From Campylobacter gastrosuis (GTDB taxonomy: Bacteria > Campylobacterota > Campylobacteria > Campylobacterales > Campylobacteraceae), in NCBI RefSeq assembly GCF_030249845.1, contig NZ_JANURM010000003.1, positions 116,978-180,977 of the forward strand: 64,000 nucleotides of DNA. Direction: 5' to 3'. The notes beneath the pieces were generated by a model that was not told the DNA's origin, made no database searches, and saw nothing but the letters and a program-made list of their open reading frames with translations. Shown here piece by piece: positions 56,303 through 64,000 of the stretch (position 1 is the first letter of the stretch; every line of letters begins with the position of its first letter). The position numbers and the translations under genes were made by a program.

Positions 56303-57210
56303 ATTTTTGTATTTTTTTCAAATAATGGTTTTATAAATATGCTTTTTTGAAGCTCTGTGCCATTTGCCTTTGGCATTAAATAGCCAACAAATTCGCTTTT
56401 TGAATTAGTATTGTATATTAGGCTAGTTGGATAGCAAACACCAAAACAATCAAATGGTGTGTCTAGCATTAATTTAAGTTTTTGAAATTTATGTTGAGTG
56501 TTGTGTTCTTTTTTATAAATTTTAGCTACATATTCGGTATTTGTTGAATAAATTATTCCTTCTCCGCCCGCTGAAATTTCATCTAAAATTAAAATTGCAT
56601 TTTTATTTTCATCATATACTGTTGAGCCTTTTGTGGGTATTTTACTAATTTTATTAACTACATCGTCACTGCTTATTATTGTTTTTGATATTTTAAAGGC
56701 AGATTGATTAAGGCGTAAAATTCTTGAATCAATTTTAGAGATATCATCATCTCCAAATTTACTCATATCACTATTTTTATTAATACGATAAACACCAATG
56801 TAACAACAAATATTTTTATATATGTCGTAGTCATTTGTTATTAGTAAGTAATCTTGGCTTTTTGCCTTTAAAAAAAAATCGTTAAAGTAATTTGCATTTG
56901 TTTTTTCAAGATCGGATTGTTCAAATTTAACTAGAAGTTTGTTTTCTAAATCTGATAATATTTTAATAACATTTTTGGTTGTGGTTGCTAAGTTCAAATC
57001 ATTATTGTTAATATTTAATTTAAGTTCATCATATACTTTTGGCAGAATGGTTAAGCATTTGTTTTCTTGTTCTAAAATAGGCAAATACCTATTAAGCCAA
57101 CGCTCAAAAGCAAAATTTAATAAACTACTTGTATCTATATAAATTTTTCTATTACTAATTATTTTTTGAAATCTATTTAATGAATTATTTAAATTATCTT
57201 TTGTGTGCAT
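56284..57210 (-). CDS. PIN domain plus protein-kinase N-lobe (frameshifted fusion)
   Basis: A 308-residue reading frame. Residues about 20-145 look like a PIN nuclease: IYIDTSSLL (Asp 26), VYDELK (Glu 62) and LLITNDYDI (Asp 127/129), the acidic set expected for metal-dependent RNA cleavage. From about 205 a kinase N-lobe follows: ISAGGEGIIYS glycine loop (214-222) and VAKIYKK with Lys 230. The frame then ends in TKIGTELI while the true continuation lies in another frame to 55658. Its ATG overlaps the stop of the thymidylate-synthase-like gene. A PIN-kinase fusion is unusual for this kinase family. Confidence 0.7.
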   Translation of the reverse strand: MHTKDNLNNSLNRFQKIISNRKIYIDTSSLLNFAFERWLNRYLPILEQENKCLTILPKVYDELKLNINNNDLNLATTTKNVIKILSDLENKLLVKFEQSDLEKTNANYFNDFFLKAKSQDYLLITNDYDIYKNICCYIGVYRINKNSDMSKFGDDDISKIDSRILRLNQSAFKISKTIISSDDVVNKISKIPTKGSTVYDENKNAILILDEISAGGEGIIYSTNTEYVAKIYKKEHNTQHKFQKLKLMLDTPFDCFGVCYPTSLIYNTNSKSEFVGYLMPKANGTELQKSIFIKPLFEKNTKIGTELI

Positions 57211-57902
57211 TAATTGCCTTTAAATTGCAAATTTTCCCTAATTGACTTTGGTCCATCTGTGTAAAATTTATCTTTTATAGTTATGTTTTTGTTTGCAATT
57301 ATAGATTTTGCATATTCATAGTCGTATTCGTATATATGAGCCGAAGCTATGTATCCTGCTATAAAACCTGTTTTAATACATACTCTTTTTGCTAAATCTG
57401 CTTGAAATTTTGCAAGTGCAAGCAAATTTGCATATTGACGCCCAAGTATATTTTGGCTTCTAAAGAAAAATTGTAAATTTAGTTTTTCATCTCTTATTTT
57501 AATATCTATAATATTTAAACACGGCAAATTAGCATCCATTACTCCTTCACTCAAAAGCGAGATTGTGGCAGATTTGCTCTCTTTCTTCTTTTCTAATCTC
57601 TTAATCAGATATTCAAACTGATCAATACCATTTTTATTATAAATTTGATCAGCGTATGTAAAAGGGCGATTTGGCATAATAACACCTTTTTTAAATTTAT
57701 CCAAGGTGTGAGAAACGATATCCTTATCACCAAATTTATCCACTATATCATCTTGCAATTTGGGACTTAAAATTTTAACACTAAGTCCTAATAATTCCAT
57801 TATTTCAACATCTTCATCAAAATTTTGCTTCCCATTTTGCATTACCTTAGAAATACTTCTTAACCAACATTCACCGATAGTTTTTACTACTATATCACTC
57901 AT
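57210..57902 (-). CDS. Thymidylate-synthase-like (ThyA-fold) protein
   Basis: A 230-residue protein of the ThyA/dCMP-hydroxymethylase fold. It keeps the catalytic Cys 128 (LPCLNI), the phosphate-binding Arg 148 (FFFRSQN), Asn 159 (QYANLLAL, equal to E. coli Asn 177, which reads the pyrimidine base) and His 189/Tyr 191 (SAHIYEYD). The Asp of the RSxD motif is Asn 151. It is shorter than E. coli ThyA and closer to archaeal types. Campylobacter normally makes dTMP with ThyX, so this enzyme is probably not for core metabolism. It sits between the PurM/ThiL-like gene and the PIN-kinase gene. Confidence 0.72.
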   Translation of the reverse strand: MSDIVVKTIGECWLRSISKVMQNGKQNFDEDVEIMELLGLSVKILSPKLQDDIVDKFGDKDIVSHTLDKFKKGVIMPNRPFTYADQIYNKNGIDQFEYLIKRLEKKKESKSATISLLSEGVMDANLPCLNIIDIKIRDEKLNLQFFFRSQNILGRQYANLLALAKFQADLAKRVCIKTGFIAGYIASAHIYEYDYEYAKSIIANKNITIKDKFYTDGPKSIRENLQFKGN

Positions 57903-57913
57903 AATATGCCTTT

Positions 57914-58969
57914 TTATCCTAAATAATTTATGTTTTTTGATATCTGGTCAAATATGCTGTTTTGGCTAAATCTATCATTTTGTATTTTTTGTAATATATG
58001 ATACGAATTATCACTTTTTAGCAAAACATTAGAATTTTCAATAAATTCGCCTATAATAGTTGCTTTCGTGTTATTTGATTGGTTAATTTTCATAAAATGC
58101 TGCACGTTTTCTTTTGGGATTGAGTATATAAACTGCCAATCTCCGCTTGCAAGACACAATAAAAATTCATCTATATTAAGCTTTTTAGCTACCATTTTGC
58201 TCTCATCTCTTATAGGCAATGAGTCTTTGTATATAATTGCTCCTAAATTATTATTTTCACATAATGTATAAATAGAGCTAGATAAACCATCGCTGTTGTC
58301 TATACCTGAATTTACGATTTTAGCTTGTGAAATTTTATTGGCTATTTTGTAAGGAGGATTTTGATGTGTTAAGGCTTGATAAAATAATTTTTTTGTTTTA
58401 GCTGACATTTTAAGATTGTTTTTAATTGCAAGATATCCACTAATCATAGTGCCAAAATATCCAGTGGCTACTATTAAATCCCCGACTTTTGCACCTTTAC
58501 GACTTATGATTTGATCTTTTTTGCATTTACCAATAGCTGTAACTACTATGGCAAATTTATGGTTATTTTTAGTGTCGCTAGATGCTATGAAAGCACCATA
58601 TTTTTTTGCCGCTTCTTGAGCACCAAGCATCGTGTCCCTTACAAACTCAAAATTGGTATTTTTTGGTAAAAGTAATGCTATGCTAACGGCTATTGGTGAG
58701 CCACCAGAGATTAATATATCACTAATAGAATGTGATATAGCAAAGTCGCCTACGCATTTTGCATCGCTTATGTTTAAAGTATATGTTAAATTTAAGCCAC
58801 TCCTATCGGTATTTAAAAGTAATACTTCATCATCGTTTATGTTTATATCTAAAAATGCACTATCGTGTCCAAAACCACCTATTAGCTTACTATCTACATT
58901 AAGTATATCAATTATTTTAGAAACTAATAGCTTTTCTCCAAGCTTAAAAATTATATTGGTATTTGTCAT
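57914..58969 (-). CDS. PurM/ThiL superfamily ATP-dependent enzyme
   Basis: A 351-residue protein of the AIR-synthase/ThiL/SelD/HypE superfamily, which phosphorylate or activate substrates with ATP. Signatures: GGFGHDSAFLDI (metal/ATP motif; ThiL has GDDAA), NTDRSGLN, VGDFAISHSISDILISGGSP and the C-terminal IDNSDGLSSSIYTLCE, which is close to ThiL DVSDGL. A true thiamine-phosphate kinase is possible, but the altered first motif and the operon context argue for another substrate. It is the first gene of the leftward operon, 42 bp from an (AT)23 repeat. Confidence 0.7.
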   Translation of the reverse strand: MTNTNIIFKLGEKLLVSKIIDILNVDSKLIGGFGHDSAFLDININDDEVLLLNTDRSGLNLTYTLNISDAKCVGDFAISHSISDILISGGSPIAVSIALLLPKNTNFEFVRDTMLGAQEAAKKYGAFIASSDTKNNHKFAIVVTAIGKCKKDQIISRKGAKVGDLIVATGYFGTMISGYLAIKNNLKMSAKTKKLFYQALTHQNPPYKIANKISQAKIVNSGIDNSDGLSSSIYTLCENNNLGAIIYKDSLPIRDESKMVAKKLNIDEFLLCLASGDWQFIYSIPKENVQHFMKINQSNNTKATIIGEFIENSNVLLKSDNSYHILQKIQNDRFSQNSIFDQISKNINYLG

Positions 58970-59002
58970 TTTTATATACCTTTATGATAGATATTTTTTA
59001 GT

Positions 59003-59060
<58 letters not shown>

Positions 59061-59194
59061 TAAATTATGCAATAGATATAAAAATATGAAAAATTTTATA
59101 TTATTGTCATACTTTTTCCACAAGCTCGTAAATAACAAAGAAAAGTTTTGTGTTATATATTTAAAACTTCACTTTCTACTAGATTACTTAATGT

Positions 59195-59323
59195 TCATTC
59201 TTTGAGTAAGTTGTGCTTGTGTATAAGTGCATTGGTTACTTTTAACTCATCTTCTAGTGCATCATACTTTCGTTTGAAATCAGTATTTTTTAGTAAAACA
59301 TCTCTAAAATTTATACTAGCCAT
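59195..59323 (-). pseudogene. Truncated XRE/HigA-type antitoxin remnant
   Basis: ATG 59323 opens 42 codons reading MASINFRDVLLKNTDFKRKY then DALEDELKVTNALIHKHNLL, which looks like the N terminus of HigA-like antitoxins just before their helix-turn-helix. A stop then falls where LTQxELA would be expected, and no DNA-binding domain follows. It may be translated but should not be functional. Confidence 0.45.
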
Positions 59324-59398
59324 TTTTAAATTCTTTTAATTTAATTATTTATAACATATGCACTATAAGAAACTACTTGGTTTTTCATCGTTTTTTTG

Positions 59399-59665
59399 CT
59401 AGTCTTTTTTGCATTTAAATAAGGTATTTTTAGTTATAGATTTGACAATAGAGCCTAGATAATCTGCATACCATTGCATTAAATTCTATTTGTTCTAGTG
59501 TAGTAGTTTGTCTTTCGTAGGCGTATTTTACGGCGTTTGGTTCTGTGTGGGCTAGTGCGTTTTCTATCGTTTTTTACTTACTTTAAGTTGCATAAGTTTA
59601 GCCTACTTAAAGAGTAGATGATTCTAAGTGTCGCCCTAAAATCGTTAGCCGTAATTTCTTACTAT
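59399..59665 (-). pseudogene. Tyrosine recombinase (phage integrase) C-terminal remnant
   Basis: Pieces in different minus-strand frames read EITANDFRATLR, then ALAHTEPNAVKYAYERQTTT, then WYADYLGSIVKS before a stop at 59399. These are the box-II region (HxxR neighbourhood, here NDFR), the catalytic-tyrosine region and the end of P4-type integrases. The catalytic Tyr is still in AYERQ, but several frameshifts and stops separate the pieces. No N-terminal part was found. The rest of 59058-59897 shows nothing else convincing. Confidence 0.6.
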
Positions 59666-59897
59666 TTAAATCTAGTAAAATTTGCGTTGCTTTATAACAT
59701 TAAGGGCAAAATAAGTAAATAAAAAGGATTATTTGAAACTGAAATAAAATTAAAAAAAGGTTAAGTGGTGGGTTCACCAACTACCAAAAGTATATTTAAA
59801 CCCCTTGGTTTTGTGGTGTTTATGTGATTTTTCGGTTAAAAAAGTCCGTAATCTTGTCCGTTTTGTTTTGCAAAATATAGGCGTAAATTTAGGCAGG

Positions 59898-60235
59898 ATT
59901 TTTTTTAATTTTAAGTAAAAAAGCAAAAACAAAAAGAAAGGCAAGAGCAAGAAACAGCACAAAAACTAAAAGCAACAGCAAGGCAAAGAAAAAGCGAAAG
60001 TCAAAAGCTAAAATAATGAGTGGGAGCAAGAAAAGTAAAAGCAAAAGCTAAAAAAAGGCAAAAAGGGGCAAATTTTAAAAAAACAAAACAAAAATTAAGG
60101 CAAAAAAATGAAAAGCAAAACAAGATTAAAAGCAAGGTAAAGAGAAAGTAGGGCAAGGTAAGGCAAAGGCAGAGCAAAAATCAAAGCCAAAAGCACGAGC
60201 AAATCAAAAAAGCAGGGCAGGGCAAAAGCAAGGGC
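59898..60235. repeat. Purine-rich low-complexity tract
   Basis: About 340 bp in which the plus strand is almost free of T and built from short words such as AGCAA, GGCAA, AAAGC and AAAAG. On the minus strand it is a T/C-rich tract directly following the last prophage gene. No clear ribosome site or conserved protein goes with it. It could be a Rho loading region, a replication or packaging element, or decayed coding repeats. Confidence 0.6.
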
Positions 60236-60239
60236 TGAG

Positions 60240-61475
60240 CTACGCCCAACTGCCACCGCTAGCGCCTAGCCCCGCTCTTGTGCCACGCTCCGTTTCGCCC
60301 TTTGCGTCAGCGCTTCCAAAACCGCCACCTTCTCTGCCGTTTCTATCTTTGTTTTTATCCCACTCTCTTAATGCGTCGCCTAGCGATCGTTTATCCTTGT
60401 TATTTTTGTCAAGCTCTCTGCCCATATAATCAGCGTCCGCTTTTGCTCGTTCGCTTATTCGCCCCATACGTTCTCTCATTCTGTCGCTCATCTCTACCAA
60501 ATGGTCGCTAATTTGCCCCACGTAAGTACCTGCGGCGTTTTTAAAGCCCTCTATTTGCCCTGTTTTTTTGTAGCCTTCTATATCTGAAATAAGCCCTACG
60601 CCGTCCGTAAAGCCAAACATCCCTTTAATTCCTTCAAAAAAGCTCTGTGGTCGCTCGTAAAGTCTTGTGCCTGTCTCTGTTGTTCCTGCATAACTCCCAC
60701 CAAAGCCAAAATGATTATCAAGCCCCGTCACCATTTCAAATACCTCATCTATTGCAGCTGAAACAGCCAATCCGATACCAAACATGCCAACCACCGAAGT
60801 AACGCCAAACGCTGTCACTGCTAATTTTGCGGTGGTATTTACCACCGCTGATTTTAGTTCGCTGTATATACTCTCAGGGACATTGCCTATATTTATTTGC
60901 TCTTTTGTTAGGGCATCATAGGCTAACCCTGCTAACGCTGAGCCTATCGGACCCATATAAGAGTTTGCCACTCTTTCAAGAGCATTTTCATAAGCCGAGT
61001 CGGCTCTCACTTCGGCAGCAAAACGCTCAAAGCCACGTTGCAATGATTTATTTATATCCCTATCTTGTTTATAGTTGCCGTAATTATCAACCCCTACGCC
61101 GCCATCTTTTAACCGCTCTTTGTTTTGGGCTTGTAATATAATATCAGTCGCCTCTTGTTTTTTTTCGTTTATTTTATCCATTGCTTTAACCATTCCCACA
61201 ATATCAAAAACGTTCTCTTGATTAGTTAAAATTTGCATAGGCATAAGCGCGAATTCTGCAAAATCTTCCCCATATTCTGCAATAACCTCACTTAAAGACA
61301 GCGGAGCATTTAAGCCGATAGCCCTAAAATCTGCACTAGGGGCAGAAAAGGCAGAAAACCTATCGCCCCCTGCAAGGGTGCTATCAAGCAGTCCCCCTGC
61401 CATAAAAGCAAACGTGTCATCATTGCTTCTTGCCGTTATATTTATGGTGTCAATAAAGGCAATATACCCAAACAT
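60240..61475 (-). CDS. Prophage protein, glycine-zipper and Gly-rich tail, unknown function
   Basis: A 411-residue protein from ATG 61475, overlapping nothing and 1 base after the previous stop; a longer frame to 61532 lies inside the upstream gene. A hydrophobic Gly/Ala-rich segment (about 215-250, with VTSVVGMFGIGLAVSAAI) could cross or perturb a membrane. The C terminus is charged and then Gly-rich (GGGFGSADAKG, LGASGGSWA). The family is not recognised. Its place in a leftward late operon with spanins suggests a virion, injection or tail-associated protein. Confidence 0.55.
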   Translation of the reverse strand: MFGYIAFIDTINITARSNDDTFAFMAGGLLDSTLAGGDRFSAFSAPSADFRAIGLNAPLSLSEVIAEYGEDFAEFALMPMQILTNQENVFDIVGMVKAMDKINEKKQEATDIILQAQNKERLKDGGVGVDNYGNYKQDRDINKSLQRGFERFAAEVRADSAYENALERVANSYMGPIGSALAGLAYDALTKEQINIGNVPESIYSELKSAVVNTTAKLAVTAFGVTSVVGMFGIGLAVSAAIDEVFEMVTGLDNHFGFGGSYAGTTETGTRLYERPQSFFEGIKGMFGFTDGVGLISDIEGYKKTGQIEGFKNAAGTYVGQISDHLVEMSDRMRERMGRISERAKADADYMGRELDKNNKDKRSLGDALREWDKNKDRNGREGGGFGSADAKGETERGTRAGLGASGGSWA

Positions 61476-61476
61476 T

Positions 61477-62688
61477 TTACCTACCAAAAACAGGATGATT
61501 TTTAGCAGCGGACGGCTTTTCTGACATACCAAAAACGTTCGGGATATCGCCTATGTCTAGCATTTCATCGTGTGTTAATGTTCTTATTAGGCTAAAATAA
61601 TATCTTGTCATTGTTTCAGGCACTATCATCCCCCCTGCGTGGTTTTCGCTAATAAAAGCCCCCATAGTAGAAACCGCCTTTATTAGTCTATTGTCTCTTA
61701 CTTGCTTTGTTATCGCTTCTTTTTGTGCTGCGATTAAGGTGGTGTCCGTGTTTAATTTTTTTGCTTGTGCGTCTAGCAAAACCCCTTGTTTTTTTAAATT
61801 TAGTAGCTTATCGCTTTTTTGCTCGTTTAGCTCATCGTTTTTTACTTTGTGCCCCTTTGTTTGTTCTGTGATATTCTTAATATTCTCAGCAACTGCTAAA
61901 TTTTGCTGTCTTAACTGCTCTAATTTAAGTGGTCTTTGCTCGTTTAGCTCATCGTTTTTTACTTTGTGCCCCTTTGTTTGTTCTGTGATATTCTTAATAT
62001 TCTCAGCAACTGCTAAATTTTGCTGTCTTAACTGCTCTAATTTAAGTGGTCTTTGCTCGTTTAGCTCATCGTTTTTTACTTTGTGCCCCTTTGTTTGTTC
62101 TGTGATATTCTTAATATTCTCAGCAACTGCTAAATTTTGCTGTCTTAACTGCTCTAATTTAAGTGGTCTTTGCTCGTTTAGCTCATCGTTTTTTACTTTG
62201 TGCCCCTTTGTTTGTTCTGTGATATTCTTAATATTCTCAGCAACTGCTAAATTTTGCTGTCTTAACTGCTCTAATTTAAGTGGTCTTTGCTCGTTTAGTT
62301 CGGCAAGTTGTGAATTTTTAATTTCCCTTTCTATTATCCGCAAGTCCCTTTCTGCTTCTGCTGTCTGCCTTGCTACTTCAAAGCTAAGCATAGCCGAGCG
62401 GTTTTGTGTTTCGGTTAGCTCTGCCCTTCGTATCGTTTCAATTAACGCCAAAGCCGTTTGAAGTGCCGTATTTGTAAATGAAAGCGTCATATTTGGCAAA
62501 AGCTGGGTTAAAATTTGCACCCTTTGAGCCTCAGGGATATTAAAATCGTTGATTTTTCCATCTAGGTATCTTAAACTCTCTGAATATGGCGAGTTTTGAT
62601 TTGTTGTTAGCTCTAAGATTTTTACCACGTGTTCGTAAAATTCGGCTTTGATTGTTTGTTGGATTGTTTGTGTTGTTTTTTCTGTCAT
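61477..62688 (-). CDS. Prophage coiled-coil protein with four 39-residue repeats
   Basis: A 403-residue protein from ATG 62688, chosen for GGGGGAG 6 bases upstream (the frame extends five codons further into the previous gene). Residues about 1-145 are helical. Four identical 39-residue units follow (LNEQRPLKLEQLRQQNLAV then AENIKNITEQTKGHKVKNDE), with a fifth divergent unit (LNEQKSDKLLNLKKQG). The C-terminal 90 residues are a separate domain. It is probably an elongated virion or scaffold protein. The repeats make its length variable by recombination. Confidence 0.6.
   Translation of the reverse strand: MTEKTTQTIQQTIKAEFYEHVVKILELTTNQNSPYSESLRYLDGKINDFNIPEAQRVQILTQLLPNMTLSFTNTALQTALALIETIRRAELTETQNRSAMLSFEVARQTAEAERDLRIIEREIKNSQLAELNEQRPLKLEQLRQQNLAVAENIKNITEQTKGHKVKNDELNEQRPLKLEQLRQQNLAVAENIKNITEQTKGHKVKNDELNEQRPLKLEQLRQQNLAVAENIKNITEQTKGHKVKNDELNEQRPLKLEQLRQQNLAVAENIKNITEQTKGHKVKNDELNEQKSDKLLNLKKQGVLLDAQAKKLNTDTTLIAAQKEAITKQVRDNRLIKAVSTMGAFISENHAGGMIVPETMTRYYFSLIRTLTHDEMLDIGDIPNVFGMSEKPSAAKNHPVFGR
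61821..62288 (-). repeat. Four tandem 117-bp repeats
   Basis: Units begin at 61821, 61938, 62055 and 62172, and as far as I can read they are identical. Each is 39 codons, so copy-number change keeps the reading frame. Confidence 0.9.
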
Positions 62689-62689
62689 T

Positions 62690-63103
62690 TTATGCTCCCC
62701 CATTTGTTATTTTTACTTTTAAATTTTGATTTTTTGTTAGCTCTAAAAACCTATTTAATGTCGCTTTTGAGTTAAATACGCCTTTATCTGTATAAATGCT
62801 ACCTAGCAAGATACAGCCCTCAGTATGCTTTGGATAGTTCCCAGCGTGGATTAAGATAAACCGCTCACGGCTTACTAAGTCATTATAAAGTAGTGGCAAT
62901 ACCTGCTTAAAACGTGGGCTTTTATGCCATATCACGCTATAATCGCCTTGCGGTATTCTTTTATCTAAGTTAGGGCGTATTTCATCGCTCCCTGCTGGTT
63001 CAAGTGTAAAGCCAGTAAGTAAAATTTTATCGTCCTTTAAAAGCGTAAAACGCCCGATAGTGCCGTCATCTATCTCTTTAAATCTTTCAATTTTTAAAAT
63101 CAT
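62690..63103 (-). CDS. DUF5675-family prophage protein
   Basis: A 137-residue protein of a small family found in phages and islands next to lysis genes. It contains IHAGNYPKHTEGCILLG, a His...Gly-Cys-Ile pattern reminiscent of the L,D-transpeptidase (YkuD) active site. It could act on peptidoglycan, but this is a guess. It follows the membrane protein gene by about 20 bp and is one base from the repeat protein gene. Confidence 0.7.
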   Translation of the reverse strand: MILKIERFKEIDDGTIGRFTLLKDDKILLTGFTLEPAGSDEIRPNLDKRIPQGDYSVIWHKSPRFKQVLPLLYNDLVSRERFILIHAGNYPKHTEGCILLGSIYTDKGVFNSKATLNRFLELTKNQNLKVKITNGGA

Positions 63104-63125
63104 CTTTTGTCCTTTTAAAATATTT

Positions 63126-63455
63126 TTAAACGCTATCGCCTAAACGACGCCCATATTTTATTGCATTGTTTTCTTTGCAATGCTCTAATAGCTCTTTAAC
63201 GTTGCCTTTTAACTCTGTTATCTCTCTTTTTACATCAGTGATTAAATGCTCTTTAAAAAATGAGAGTTGCAAATTTAAAATTTCGCTTTGTGTTTCTAGC
63301 GTCTTATCTATTTTTTCAAGCGTTCTTTTTATATCTCTTGTAATAAAATAGTTATAAGCCACCAGCCCTAAAAGCACCAAAAATAAAACGCCTACAATGC
63401 CTAACTTTTCAGCACTTTGAGCGGTTGTTACAAATCCTTGAATTTCACTTGTCAT
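63126..63455 (-). CDS. Single-helix prophage membrane protein (holin or haemolysin XhlA-like)
   Basis: A 109-residue protein with one membrane helix (about residues 18-38, LGIVGVLFLVLLGLVAYNYF) followed by a long charged coiled coil. It lies between the spanin pair and DUF5675 in the lysis region, overlapping the o-spanin by 11 bp. A holin-like or XhlA-like role is suggested by position and topology only; the sequence is not diagnostic. Confidence 0.55.
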   Translation of the reverse strand: MTSEIQGFVTTAQSAEKLGIVGVLFLVLLGLVAYNYFITRDIKRTLEKIDKTLETQSEILNLQLSFFKEHLITDVKREITELKGNVKELLEHCKENNAIKYGRRLGDSV

Positions 63456-63666
63456 TTACGCACCTCTTTAAAATTAGCTCTATTTGTTTATGATAAATCA
63501 TTAATGCCTTTGCCGTTTCTAAATCGTTAATGTTATAGCTTGGTTTTTCTGGGATTTTAGCGTCGCATTTTACGGGCTTAATAACCTCTACAAACTCGGT
63601 TTTACTAACACTTTGCTTAGCACAACCCATTAAAAAAAGTGGTAAAAATATGGCTAAAATTTTCAT
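63445..63666 (-). CDS. Rz1-like outer-membrane spanin lipoprotein
   Basis: A 73-residue lipoprotein from ATG 63666 (an upstream extension to 63717 lies inside the partner gene). It has the signal MKILAIFLPLFLMGC, with the lipobox Cys at about residue 15 and a short periplasmic part with two more cysteines. Small lipoproteins overlapping a type II membrane protein are the usual two-component spanins that fuse inner and outer membranes at lysis. Here the overlap with the i-spanin gene is the 4-bp ATGA. Confidence 0.65.
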   Translation of the reverse strand: MKILAIFLPLFLMGCAKQSVSKTEFVEVIKPVKCDAKIPEKPSYNINDLETAKALMIYHKQIELILKRCVNDK

Positions 63667-64000
63667 TTTGACAGCTCCAAAAATAGTTTTTCGTAAAAAT
63701 CTTTTTTTGTTTCGCAAGTGATTTTTTTAGGCGTTTTTAGGCTTTGATATTTTGTGTTTAGGCTCTTTAATTCACGGCTTAAATTTTCGTTATTCACACT
63801 TAGGGCTTTAAAGGCTTCGTTTTGCTTTGTGATGTTTGCCTTGCACGTGATTAAATCGGCGTTTGTGATATCATTTTGCACTCTTAACACGGCTAAATCG
63901 CTGTTTAATTTGCTAATCTGATTATCTAGCCCCTTGATTTTTAGCGTGTCTAAAAAGATAACACTACATAAAAAGGCGGTTAATAGGATAAAAGCGGTGC
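63663..64000 (-). CDS. Rz-like inner-membrane spanin (5' end outside window)
   Basis: The frame runs from the window edge to a stop at 63663. The visible part begins with a membrane helix (TAFILLTAFLCSVIFL) and continues as a periplasmic coiled coil (QISKLNSDLAVLRVQND, NENLSRELKSLNTKYQSL). That is the layout of an i-spanin. It is paired with the Rz1-like lipoprotein gene just downstream. The first codons are missing. No endolysin is visible; it may be upstream of the window. Confidence 0.6.
   Translation of the reverse strand, partial: TAFILLTAFLCSVIFLDTLKIKGLDNQISKLNSDLAVLRVQNDITNADLITCKANITKQNEAFKALSVNNENLSRELKSLNTKYQSLKTPKKITCETKKDFYEKLFLELSK

Noticed and set aside
59765..59786. tRNA-like arm (GGTGGGTTCACC with ACTACCA)
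   Set aside because: The T-arm does not pair properly, and no acceptor, D or anticodon arms are found. No tRNA gene was recognised anywhere in the window.
59774..59962. 62-codon minus-strand frame (Phe/Leu-rich, then Lys-rich)
   Set aside because: It has no ribosome site and no family resemblance, and it begins inside the low-complexity tract.
59900..60050. Lys/Ser/Ala-rich plus-strand frame resembling a histone-like protein
   Set aside because: The composition follows from the purine-rich repeats; there is no start with a ribosome site and it stops within about 50 codons.
61821..62288. Possible CRISPR array
   Set aside because: Units are 117 bp, contiguous, identical throughout and in frame inside a gene. 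There are no spacers and no cas genes.
61691..62461. Long plus-strand open frame of 256 codons with Phe/Cys/Ser repeats across the 117-bp repeats
   Set aside because: It is the mirror of the repeated coiled-coil gene on the minus strand. Repetition keeps it open; composition is not protein-like and no ribosome site fits.

Overview
The window reads as a Campylobacter chromosome (Campylobacterota). It is AT-rich and densely packed, with many 4-bp ATGA/GTGA overlaps. The block cheZ - U32 peptidase - purE - glyQ - nif3-like - zinc ribbon - waaA - RluA-type - ffh - rpsP - KH - rimM - trmD - rplS is the order I recall for C. jejuni Cj0700-Cj0714. I cannot name the species. The cdtABC toxin, poly-G tracts and rpmA not being followed by obgE are useful discriminators.

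Layout. 1-5964: a truncated copper P-type ATPase (CcoI type), rdgB, a YajR-like MFS exporter, a pseH-like acetyltransferase broken by a G10 tract, and moeA-moaE-moaD. 6159-8382: cytolethal distending toxin cdtA-cdtB-cdtC. 8404-14809: a very AT-rich surface-glycan cluster with an EcbF/BcbF-type phosphatase, a nucleotidyltransferase/kinase fusion broken by a second G10 tract, another nucleotidyltransferase, a glycosyltransferase-like protein and an SGNH-like protein; the last two both appear to have lost a related C-terminal tail by small mutations. 14891-43190: housekeeping genes, including the ArsR-regulated Old Yellow Enzyme gene, the Mla lipid-transport operon, and an operon aroB-mscS-mtaB-ftsH-like-mog-valS-metNI. 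43208-46229: a ureohydrolase and two metQ genes behind a leader with an 18-residue Met/Cys-rich peptide and a hairpin over the metQ ribosome site. 46266-53236: exporters, dcuB with an extra domain, flhB, cytochrome c peroxidase and rplU-rpmA.

53462-60239 is an accessory island. Its core is a leftward five-gene operon: PurM/ThiL-like protein, thymidylate-synthase-like protein, PIN domain-protein kinase (frameshifted), TerY-like VWA protein and PP2C phosphatase. The last three form a TerY-P-type phospho-signalling triad. The two metabolic enzymes and the PIN nuclease make this an unusual arrangement. A perfect (AT)23 repeat directly abuts the probable -10 box of the operon, so its transcription may vary by repeat slippage. 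Remnants of a ribbon-helix-helix protein, an XRE antitoxin and a tyrosine integrase flank it.

59898-64000: a purine-rich low-complexity tract, then the leftward late end of a prophage: a spanin pair, a one-helix membrane protein, a DUF5675 protein, a coiled-coil protein with four 117-bp repeats and a glycine-rich protein. All assignments come from reading the sequence and from memory of families; no searches were run.
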